A stretch of DNA of 64,000 bases from Bradyrhizobium sp. BR13661 (lineage in GTDB: Bacteria > Pseudomonadota > Alphaproteobacteria > Rhizobiales > Xanthobacteraceae): contig NZ_JARXWB010000013.1 in assembly GCF_029892425.1 (NCBI RefSeq), positions 62,001 to 126,000 of the forward strand, given 5' to 3'. Numbering within the stretch: position 1 is the stretch's first letter; each line of letters opens with the position of its first letter. Positions 44,139 to 51,125 of the stretch are shown here, piece by piece. The position numbers and the translations under genes are program-made. The notes beneath the pieces were generated by a model. That model saw only the letters and a program-made list of their open reading frames with translations. It was not told the origin of the DNA and made no database searches.

Positions 44139-45263
44139 CTAACCCGCCCCCAACTTCAGCAATATTCCCCGCAGCGCCGAAATTCCGCTGGTCGCCACTT
44201 CGTCCTTGTCGGTGATAGCACCGGAGACCACGACATGGTCCTGATCCTCCTCGAGCAGAGTGACCGGCAGCAGACGGAAACCGGCTTGCGTTGCCACGAA
44301 GACCGACGCCTGCTCGCCGCGCCGGATCAGCGCGCTATAAGGAAGTTCCCAAGCGCTTTCCCGTCTGGAAGCGAAGGAGATTCGAGCAGCAGCAGTTTGT
44401 CCTGGTCGCAAATCGCCTGAATTCGGCACCTCTGCGCGGACGAGCACGGTTTGCGTGGCCGGATCGGTCGTTTCAGAAACCAGCACCACCTGGCCTGGAG
44501 TATCGTAGCCGTCAACCTCAACCGTCGCGCCTTGTCGAATGGCTTTGATGTTTGACGCGGGAACGGCGATCTCGACCCAAAGTGGAGAAAGCTGTGCAAG
44601 CTTAATCAGCGGTGCGGATTGCTCCAACCGCTGGCCGGGTGACACGGCGATATCGATGACTGTCGCCGGCCGCGGCGCGGCGACCGAAAGGGTCGCGCTG
44701 ATCGCTGCCTCGCTGGTCAGTCTCGAGATTGACTCGTCCGAAAGGCCGCTGAGGCGAAGCACCTGCCGACGCTCCGCGACTGCAATGCTTGCCTGTCGAG
44801 CTTCCGCTTGGCTGGACTCCAGGACTCGTTGTGCGACCGCATTGCCTTGAAACAGCTGAGTATTGCGGTTGAGTTGCTGAGTAGCCAGGACCTCCTGGGC
44901 GACGGCGTGCAAATAGTCTCGCTGCTGCGACACGAAACTCGGGCTCTCCATAGTCGCGAGCGCCTGTCTCGCAATAACGCGGTCGCCCCGTGCCACTGAA
45001 AGGTTGGTCAACATGCCGGCCACAGGGGCGCTAACCATCCACAATTGTGGAGTAGGAATGACGATCTGAGCCGGATAAGGCAGCGTCTTGTCGGTCGGAC
45101 TCGCAACGGGATGAGCCACGCGAATGCCAAGGCTGGTGGCCTGCTCTGCGCTGAGTTTCAATTGATCTTCAGCCCAAGATTTAGATGGCAGAGCAAGTAG
45201 CGCGACCGCAATCATGACGCGCGTCGGGTTCAGCCATTTTGACGCCGGTGAACTCAGATACAT
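44139..45263 (-). CDS. Heavy-metal RND adaptor, CusB/CzcB family
   Basis: About 374 residues. A signal peptide (TRVMIAVALLALPSKSWA-ED) is followed by the lipoyl/barrel adaptor architecture with a helical hairpin (QQRDYLHAVAQEVLATQQLN). Segments VAPVAGMLTNLSVARGDRV-like and VSPGQRLEQSAPLIKLAQLS are typical. No Met-rich metal motif is seen at the N-terminus. It is the first gene of the pump operon, two bases before the pump. A FixK-like box is 177 bases upstream, though facing the divergent gene. Confidence 0.93.
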   Translation of the reverse strand: MYLSSPASKWLNPTRVMIAVALLALPSKSWAEDQLKLSAEQATSLGIRVAHPVASPTDKTLPYPAQIVIPTPQLWMVSAPVAGMLTNLSVARGDRVIARQALATMESPSFVSQQRDYLHAVAQEVLATQQLNRNTQLFQGNAVAQRVLESSQAEARQASIAVAERRQVLRLSGLSDESISRLTSEAAISATLSVAAPRPATVIDIAVSPGQRLEQSAPLIKLAQLSPLWVEIAVPASNIKAIRQGATVEVDGYDTPGQVVLVSETTDPATQTVLVRAEVPNSGDLRPGQTAAARISFASRRESAWELPYSALIRRGEQASVFVATQAGFRLLPVTLLEEDQDHVVVSGAITDKDEVATSGISALRGILLKLGAG

Positions 45264-45439
45264 TGCGAAGATTCCATTCCAACACCGAAGCGGGCAATTC
45301 GGGTGTGGTGATCAATTATTGCCGCTCTGTCGATCAGAGGCGGAATCCCATCAGTCCCGCCCGTCCGATATAACGGGTTCACAGAGTGGAGCGCTTCCGC
45401 GCGGCTGAACTATGCTGCGCCCTCACTGACCGGAAGCTG

Positions 45440-45453
45440 TTGATCCATGTCAG
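45440..45453. promoter_or_regulatory. FixK/FNR-like box TTGATCCATGTCAG
   Basis: Identical to the 14 bases at 39906-39919, and both are followed by NAAANTG. It lies between the metal pump operon (start 45263, minus) and the secreted protein gene (start 45535, plus), 88 bases from the latter. One base off the TTGA-N6-TCAA consensus. Confidence 0.5.
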
Positions 45454-45534
45454 CAAATTGTAAGGTTGGATCGGCAATTATGATTTTGCCAATCGCGCCT
45501 GCGCGGTGGTGGTCAGATGCGTAGGAGACCCACC

Positions 45535-46050
45535 ATGCTGCTGAAGAGCCTCGTTCTCGCGGCCACAGTGTTCGCACCTTGCCTGATAGGTTTACCCCCA
45601 TCTGCCTCGGCACGAGGGAGTACAGCGCAAGATCCATGGAATCCAGCGCACCTAGCTAACCTACCGCCGGAGATACGACTTCAGGTGCGAAAGTGGGAGG
45701 GTATGTGTGGAGCCCCGATCGCTGCGGCACGAGGATTTGCCCTTTACCTCACAACGCCCAGCACTCACTTCGTCGCTCTTCACTTCGACGATTTCCAATG
45801 CCGCAACAGAGAGGCTGTCTGCGATGTATCTGGGTGCTTGCACGAGGTGTACGTGGCGGTCCGAGGGCGATATCGGAAAGTACTGGCCTTGCGGGCTCCC
45901 GACGTCCGATTAGTGCGTGAATCAGACGCAGCTCTTCTGGAGATACAGGACCGCTCAGGCAGCGCACCGCGAATTCTCCGCTGGAACGGGTCTCGCTTCG
46001 TGGCCCAAGCCCGGACAGTGAGCGATACGTCCAGCATTCGCGCTTTGTGA
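45535..46050 (+). CDS. Secreted hypothetical protein
   Basis: About 171 residues. A signal peptide (MLLKSLVLAATVFAPCLIGL, cleavage near ASA-RG) is followed by a mature domain with four cysteines (GMCGAPIAA, FQCRNREAVCDVSGCLHEVY), perhaps two disulfides. AGGAG lies 9 bases before ATG 45535. No known family is recognised. It is the first gene of a two-gene unit, and a FixK-like box lies upstream; a link to the neighbouring metal pump is possible. Confidence 0.75.
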   Translation: MLLKSLVLAATVFAPCLIGLPPSASARGSTAQDPWNPAHLANLPPEIRLQVRKWEGMCGAPIAAARGFALYLTTPSTHFVALHFDDFQCRNREAVCDVSGCLHEVYVAVRGRYRKVLALRAPDVRLVRESDAALLEIQDRSGSAPRILRWNGSRFVAQARTVSDTSSIRAL

Positions 46051-46058
46051 GAGCGGTT

Positions 46059-46283
46059 ATGGAGCCGAAATGGTACATCTCTTTCGAGCCGGCCATCCGC
46101 GAAAGGGACCGCATCTATCGGCGCGAAACCAGGACTTTTCCCAGTGAAGCTGACGCGAAGGCATTTGCGCGGATGATCCTGGATCGCGCACTTCGCATTT
46201 CCGCTGGGACAATCAATCCCGTCAAGCCAAAACGGGTGATTGGATCCAAGCGAGGACTATCCGAGTGGCTGTCCGGGAGCTGA
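46059..46283 (+). CDS. Small 74-residue hypothetical protein
   Basis: Starts MEPKWYISFEPAIRERDRIY and contains FPSEADAKAFARMILDRALR, a compact alpha/beta-looking soluble protein. A GTG at 46047 in frame would overlap the preceding stop (GTGA). Its end is 22 bases from the convergent kinase gene. I recognise no family, but the composition is clearly coding. Confidence 0.65.
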   Translation: MEPKWYISFEPAIRERDRIYRRETRTFPSEADAKAFARMILDRALRISAGTINPVKPKRVIGSKRGLSEWLSGS

Positions 46284-46305
46284 TCGAGCGCATGGTCAGC
46301 TGGTG

Positions 46306-47691
46306 CTACCCTTGGAACCTCAAGGGCATCGCGCTCACGCCCGGATACTGCGGAGCGATCGTCGCCTTCAACCCACCGAGGTCCGATCGCGAGAGTTCCA
46401 ATCCCCACTCGTACGCGTCGAGGACGTCTTGGACGATCGCAAGACCGAGGCCTGCGGCTCCTCCTCGCTCATCGAGGCGGGCACCACGCTCGATCACGCG
46501 CGATAGGTAGATCGGCGCGATCCCCTCGCCGTCGTCTTCGATGACGAGTGATGACCGGTCGTTGTTGGCGGAGATGCGGACAAATCCGGCAGCATGTCGA
46601 GCACCATTCTCGATGAGATTGCCAAGTACCTCGGCGAGGTCGGTCCTATCGATCGGAAGACAAAGATCTTGTACGACGAGGTTCTCGAATTTCACGCGCC
46701 CGCCTTCGGGAGTTCGCGCCAGCGTCGCCACGATAGACTCCACGAGCGGTTTCACGACCGCGGACGTTGCTGCGCCGCCCCTGGTGCGTCCGCGAGCCCT
46801 TGCACGTGCGAGTTCGCGGTCGACATGGCGACCCATGGTTTCGCCCACTGCCTCAATGTCGCTCGCGATGACGCGCTCGCCCCGTTCCCGCAGACGCGAG
46901 GCGTCTGCTGCAAGAGCAGCAAGAGGCGTCTTCAGCCCATGCGCCAAGTCCGCGGCACGACCGCGGGACCGTTCGATTTCGTGCTCCTGCGCATCGATTA
47001 GTGCGTTGACTTCCTCGACGAGAGGAAGGACCTCCGTCGGGACCGAGGACGGCAAATGCCTGACCCGACCAGCTCGGATTTCTGCAATTCCGCGCCGCAA
47101 CGCAACAAGTGGATGCAGGCCGACGCCGACCTGGACCCACGTTGCAACTACCAGCACGCAGCCAAGCAGGGCAAGCGCGATCGAAAGATCCTGGGTGAAC
47201 GCCGAGGTCGCCACCGATACTCTTGCTAGATCCTCGGCGACGGCAAGCCGGACGGTCACCGGCGTCCCGTCTGCGGAGAGCGTGATGGCGCGCTCGGCTA
47301 CTAGCACCCGTTGCCCGCCAGGCCCTGCCGCTTCGTGCTGGTGGGTTTCGCCGGGTGAGAGCCGATCGGCCGGAAGTTCAACGGCGGACTCCCACAGCGA
47401 GCGCGAACGAAGCAACTGCCCATGATCGTCGCCGACCTGCCAGTAGAGCCCTGAAAGAGGATCGCCGAATCGCGGATCGACAGGTGGCTGCATCAACACC
47501 AGCTTCCCCTGAGGATCGACATCGATGTTCGAGAGAAGCTGCTTCAGATGGACGTCCAACTCCAAAGCCAGAGTGCGCGAGACATGGCGTTCGAAGAGGA
47601 CGATGAGCGCAGCGCCGGACACCGCAAGCGCGATCAGGATCGCGACGATCCCACCCGCCACAAGTCGCAGCCTGAGCGAATGCCGATTCAT
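46306..47691 (-). CDS. Two-component sensor histidine kinase
   Basis: About 461 residues. Two membrane segments (near residues 10-30 and 165-190) flank a periplasmic domain of about 130 residues. A HAMP-like linker and the phospho-acceptor box DLAHGLKTPLAALAADASRL follow. The ATPase domain has NLIENGARHA, DDGEGI and GAAGLGLAIVQD. It partners with the response regulator at 47688, whose stop overlaps this start by 4 bases. This kinase/regulator/PepSY arrangement resembles systems that control PepSY and cytochrome b561 genes, which lie just beyond. Confidence 0.94.
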   Translation of the reverse strand: MNRHSLRLRLVAGGIVAILIALAVSGAALIVLFERHVSRTLALELDVHLKQLLSNIDVDPQGKLVLMQPPVDPRFGDPLSGLYWQVGDDHGQLLRSRSLWESAVELPADRLSPGETHQHEAAGPGGQRVLVAERAITLSADGTPVTVRLAVAEDLARVSVATSAFTQDLSIALALLGCVLVVATWVQVGVGLHPLVALRRGIAEIRAGRVRHLPSSVPTEVLPLVEEVNALIDAQEHEIERSRGRAADLAHGLKTPLAALAADASRLRERGERVIASDIEAVGETMGRHVDRELARARARGRTRGGAATSAVVKPLVESIVATLARTPEGGRVKFENLVVQDLCLPIDRTDLAEVLGNLIENGARHAAGFVRISANNDRSSLVIEDDGEGIAPIYLSRVIERGARLDERGGAAGLGLAIVQDVLDAYEWGLELSRSDLGGLKATIAPQYPGVSAMPLRFQG

Positions 47692-48353
47692 GCGGGGGCC
47701 TCCGGCATCAGATAGCCGAACCCGCGCCGCGTCTCGATTGCATCGGCGCCGAGCTTCTTGCGCACGCGGCCGACCAGCACCTCGAGCGTATTTGAGTCGT
47801 GGTCTTCACCGTGACCATAGACATTCTCGTCGATCTCCTGCTGCGAGACGACCCGCCCGCGATTCCGGAGAAGATGAGCGACCAACCTGTACTCGAGCGG
47901 CGAAAGCGCGATCGGCACGCCACGGCGGGTCACCTTCATTTGCCTCTCATCCAGCGTAATCTCGCCCGCGGTCATGACTGACGAACCGTGCCCCGCCGAT
48001 CGCCGTACAATAGACCGCAGCCGCGCCAGCAACTCCTCCATCCGGAACGGCTTCGGCAAGTAGTCATCGGCGCCGGCGTCTATGCCATCCACCCGCTCGG
48101 CCCAACTTCCCCGCGCGGTAAGGATGAGGACCGGCATGTGGCGGCCGTTGGCGCGCCAGCGTTTCAAAACCGCGAGACCGTCCATGCCTGGCAGACCTAG
48201 ATCGAGTATGATGGCTCCGTAGTCCTCCGTATCGCCGAGGAACCAGGCTTCCTCGCCGTTCGCAACGGTTTCGACCACATAAGACCCTTCGAGCGTTCTC
48301 GCGACATCGGACGCGATCCGCGAGTCATCTTCGACGACAAGCACGCGCATCAC
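47688..48353 (-). CDS. OmpR/PhoB-family response regulator
   Basis: About 221 residues. The receiver has the acidic pair in VVEDDSRI, phospho-acceptor Asp in IILDLGLPGMDGL and Lys in YLPKPFRM. The winged-helix DNA-binding domain contains LSPLEYRLVAHLLRNRGRVV and ENVYGHGEDHDSNTLEVLVG. It belongs to the QseB/PmrA-like group. It overlaps both the PepSY gene upstream and the kinase gene downstream by 4 bases, so all three are co-translated. Likely targets are the divergent genes from 48809 on. Confidence 0.95.
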   Translation of the reverse strand: MMRVLVVEDDSRIASDVARTLEGSYVVETVANGEEAWFLGDTEDYGAIILDLGLPGMDGLAVLKRWRANGRHMPVLILTARGSWAERVDGIDAGADDYLPKPFRMEELLARLRSIVRRSAGHGSSVMTAGEITLDERQMKVTRRGVPIALSPLEYRLVAHLLRNRGRVVSQQEIDENVYGHGEDHDSNTLEVLVGRVRKKLGADAIETRRGFGYLMPEAPA

Positions 48354-48661
48354 TTCTCCTTAATTCGTTCGACCTCGCCGGTGCGGGCATCAACGTGGAT
48401 GACGAACAACCGCCCGTTTTCGTCAACCAAGCGGAATTCGTACATCCAAGCTCCGGCTTCACGTTCCAGCTTCACGCCGACGACCTCGCCGGGAAGCTTC
48501 CCTTTCACCACATTCAGAATTTCGACGAGCGTGCGAATCTCGCCAGCCGCGACTGCTCGTCGCGCGTCATCGTGGTCGCGCGCGAACGCCGACAGCCCGC
48601 CCGCGCTCAAAAGTGCGACCGCGAGGATCAAGGTACAAGCTCGAGCCCGGCCAAAATCCAT
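48350..48661 (-). CDS. PepSY domain periplasmic protein
   Basis: About 103 residues: a signal peptide (ARACTLILAVALLSAGGLSA) and one PepSY domain (VEILNVVKGKLPGEVVGVKL, VIHVDARTGEVERIKEK). PepSY proteins are periplasmic and often modulate a sensor or peptidase. It starts the three-gene regulatory operon (PepSY, regulator, kinase). ATG 48661 is used; ATG 48676 is the alternative. Confidence 0.85.
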   Translation of the reverse strand: MDFGRARACTLILAVALLSAGGLSAFARDHDDARRAVAAGEIRTLVEILNVVKGKLPGEVVGVKLEREAGAWMYEFRLVDENGRLFVIHVDARTGEVERIKEK

Positions 48662-48808
48662 GGAGCAACTCGTCATCCGAAGGATATGGATGGCAGATAT
48701 CACATGACAAATCGCTGACTTGGCTCAACAGGCGTCGGTCAGGCCACTTCTGGCAGGTTGCCCGCAACGTCGGCGCATGGTGCCGCTGGCGACCGTCAGG
48801 AGATGATT

Positions 48809-49081
48809 ATGCGCAAGATCGCCATTTTTGCCGTCGCCGCAGTGACCTTCGGGGCGGCGTCCGCACAGGCCGGCAGCCTCGGCAAACCGTGCACGTCCGC
48901 CCCCGAAGCCCAGTGGCTGCCGATGGCCCAGTTGCAGGCCAAGGTCGAGGCCCAAGGCTACAAGGTCCAGAAAGCCAAGCTCAAAAACGCCTGCGGCGAA
49001 CTCTATACGCTCGACAAGAACGGCAACCGTGTCGAGCTCTTCGTGGACCCGACCAACGGCCAGATCATCGGCCAGATGTAA
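48809..49081 (+). CDS. PepSY domain secreted protein
   Basis: About 90 residues with a signal peptide (KIAIFAVAAVTFGAASAQA-GS) and a PepSY-like domain (PMAQLQAKVEAQGYKVQKAK, RVELFVDPTNGQIIGQM). Two cysteines (KPCTSA, KNACGEL) could form a disulfide. AGGAG lies 7 bases before ATG 48809. It is divergent from the PepSY/two-component operon and leads the cytochrome b561 gene, so it is probably a target of that system. Confidence 0.88.
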   Translation: MRKIAIFAVAAVTFGAASAQAGSLGKPCTSAPEAQWLPMAQLQAKVEAQGYKVQKAKLKNACGELYTLDKNGNRVELFVDPTNGQIIGQM

Positions 49082-49091
49082 GGGCTCGCAC

Positions 49092-49658
49092 ATGAGAACC
49101 ATGAGCAACACGATCGGAGCCGGCGGCGCGATGCCGCCGGCCACGGTCAAGGTCTGGGATCCGTTCGTCCGGATCTTCCACTGGTCGCTGGCGAGCCTGT
49201 TCGTTCTGGCCTACGCCACCGGCGATGAGATCGAGCGGGTGCATGTCGCAGCCGGCTACGCCATCGCCGGCCTCCTCGCTATCCGCATCGTCTGGGGCTT
49301 CGTCGGCCCGCGACATGCGCGCTTTTCGAACTTCGTTCGTCCCCCGCGCGAGGTGCTCGCATATCTTCGTGATGTCGCGATGCTCAGAGCTCGCCGATAC
49401 CTAGGGCACAACCCGGCGGGCGGTGCCATGATCGTCGCACTCCTCGTCGCGCTGGTCGGCACGTGCGCGACGGGGTACATGATGACGACGGATGCCTACT
49501 GGGGCTCCAAGCTGATCGAACACGTCCACGAATTCATGGCCAACCTGACCGTCGGCCTGGTCGTGGCGCATGTCCTCGGCGTGCTCATCGCGAGCTTCGA
49601 GCATCGCGAGAACCTGGTGGCCTCCATGATCTCCGGCCGCAAGAGATCTGCTGATTAG
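49092..49658 (+). CDS. Cytochrome b561-type membrane protein
   Basis: About 188 residues, four membrane segments. Heme-ligand His candidates lie in VRIFHWSLASLFVLAYATGD, RVHVAAGYAIAGLLAIRIVW, KLIEHVHEFMANLTVGLVVA and AHVLGV. This matches the Ni/Fe-hydrogenase b-type/cytochrome b561 family, which passes electrons across the membrane. The partner PepSY gene is immediately upstream. Paired with the two-component system it probably forms a membrane redox module. Confidence 0.92.
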   Translation: MRTMSNTIGAGGAMPPATVKVWDPFVRIFHWSLASLFVLAYATGDEIERVHVAAGYAIAGLLAIRIVWGFVGPRHARFSNFVRPPREVLAYLRDVAMLRARRYLGHNPAGGAMIVALLVALVGTCATGYMMTTDAYWGSKLIEHVHEFMANLTVGLVVAHVLGVLIASFEHRENLVASMISGRKRSAD

Positions 49659-49698
49659 GCGGCTCTCTTCAAATCCAACCGCAATCAGGAGCGTCCCT

Positions 49699-50394
49699 GT
49701 GCCAGCCACCCCTCACGTAGAAAAGCACTTCACCGCCTCCGAAAGCGTCCGCGACGTCGTGATTGGGATGGCCGACGGCTTGACGGTGCCGTTCGCGCTG
49801 GCGGCCGGTCTCTCGGCCGCCGTCACCAGCACGGGCGTGATTGTCACCGCCGGCTTGGCCGAGGTTGTCGCCGGCGCCATCGCGATGGGCCTCGGCGGGT
49901 ATCTCGCTGCGCGCACCGACGCAGAACACTATGCTGCCGAGGAGCAGCGCGAGCACCATGAAATCGATCAACTTCGCGAGCGGGAGATCGAAGAGGTGGA
50001 ACAGATTTTCCGCGAGTATGGCCTCCAAGGAGATGCACTGAAGTCCGTCGTCGGTGCGGTCGCCTCAAACCGGCAGCGATGGGTCGACTTCATGATGCGC
50101 TTCGAACTTGGGCTGGAGCGACCCGATCCGAAGCGCGCGCCGATCAGCGCCGCCACGATCGGAGGGTCCTATGTAGTGGGCGGTCTGATTCCGCTCGTGC
50201 CCTACATGTTCACCCAGAACATCGGGACAGCCTTACAGATCTCGGTGGCTGCGACCGGCGTGGCCCTACTCTGCTTCGGAGCGGTCAAAGGCCACTTCAC
50301 CGGAGTCAACAAGCTCAAGTCGGCGTTGCAAACTCTGCTGGTTGGCGGATTGGCCGCCGGAGCCGCGTACTGGCTCGCGCACCTTTTTGGGTAA
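49699..50394 (+). CDS. VIT1/CCC1-family iron/manganese transporter
   Basis: About 231 residues, five membrane segments. It shows the family motifs: RDVVIGMADGLTVPFALAAG near the N-terminus, GAIAMGLGGYLAARTDAEHY, the acidic cytoplasmic domain (REIEEVEQIF, DFMMRFELGLERPDP), then GGSYVVGGLIPLVPYMF. It moves Fe(II) or Mn(II) out of the cytoplasm by proton exchange. The start is GTG 49699. It follows the cytochrome gene by 40 bases, so it may share its transcript. Confidence 0.93.
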   Translation: MPATPHVEKHFTASESVRDVVIGMADGLTVPFALAAGLSAAVTSTGVIVTAGLAEVVAGAIAMGLGGYLAARTDAEHYAAEEQREHHEIDQLREREIEEVEQIFREYGLQGDALKSVVGAVASNRQRWVDFMMRFELGLERPDPKRAPISAATIGGSYVVGGLIPLVPYMFTQNIGTALQISVAATGVALLCFGAVKGHFTGVNKLKSALQTLLVGGLAAGAAYWLAHLFG

Positions 50395-50591
50395 GCGCGT
50401 ATCTGCAGGCATTCAGAATGAGACGGGGCATCGTTCAATTCGATTGCGGTAGATTGTTCATCTCCAAAAGGACGCACTCCGATTTGAGATCCCGTCGGCG
50501 ATTTCTGCTTGACAGTCGCGTGGAGCGGGAGCATTCGGACCACATGACCTCGGAGTTCCGAGCTCATTTCAAACCGACCGAAACGAGAAAT

Positions 50592-50757
50592 GGACAGCTA
50601 CCCTAGTCGCTGTCCGGTGAAGCCGAGCCGGCTTCGTCGGACACCAACCCAATCAACTGGGACTGCTCCCGGCGTTACCCGCCGGGCGAGCACGCGCCGG
50701 GCCTAGCGTCCTGTCTGCTCGCCTTCCGGGACCGTCGGGCCGGTCCGGAGGTGAGCC
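50592..50757 (+). ncRNA. Highly structured RNA leader (possible riboswitch)
   Basis: Four strong stems precede the ATG at 50758. A is GGACAGC/GCTGTCC (50592-50598 with 50609-50615). B is a 12-bp interrupted stem, GTCCG-gt-GAAGCCG with its complement (50612-50642). C is TGCT-CCCGGCG with CGCCGGG-cg-AGCA (50664-50692). D is GGACCG/CGGTCC (50729-50746), next to the ribosome site GGAGGTG. A and B share GTCC and exclude each other, as in a switch. I cannot match it to a known riboswitch class. Confidence 0.5.
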
Positions 50758-51021
50758 ATGAGCATCAACAACATCGTCTTTCTTCGCAGCAATGTAGCCG
50801 CGCCCGCCCTCTCCAGGGGTCGGGCGAGTTTTGTCATGCAGGATCGCCTGCTTGAACATCGCCGCCGCGCCGATGCGCCGCGGACGACAAATCGTGTCGT
50901 GCCGATCATGGTCTGGCACACCAACCCGGTGAGCAAGCGCCCGGAATGCCGCTGGGTGGTAGAACGAGCCGCAACTGACGAGGACGTCAGTTGCGGCGCT
51001 ACCTCGCGTCGCGCCGCCTAG
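50758..51021 (+). CDS. Small basic hypothetical protein behind the structured leader
   Basis: About 87 residues, starting MSINNIVFLRSNVAAPALSR, with VPIMVWHTNPVSKRPECRWV in the middle. GGAGGTGAG precedes the ATG at 50758, one of the best ribosome sites in the window. The last third overlaps a perfect 13-bp inverted repeat (50968-50997), so the transcript end could be mainly structural. No family is recognised. Confidence 0.6.
   Translation: MSINNIVFLRSNVAAPALSRGRASFVMQDRLLEHRRRADAPRTTNRVVPIMVWHTNPVSKRPECRWVVERAATDEDVSCGATSRRAA
50968..50997. repeat. Perfect 13-bp inverted repeat, 4-base loop
   Basis: GCCGCAACTGACG, then AGGA, then its exact complement. It is inside the 3' part of the small gene at 50758. 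No T-run follows. It can be a terminator-like hairpin, a protein site or the end of a structured RNA. Confidence 0.65.
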
Positions 51022-51125
51022 CCCGTCTCTTTCTCCACATCTGGAAACTGAACCTGCCGCACCAAGCTGCACAATCCATCGACCGCTGCTTCAATGGCGG
51101 TCTTGAATAGGGCAGGTACACGAAA

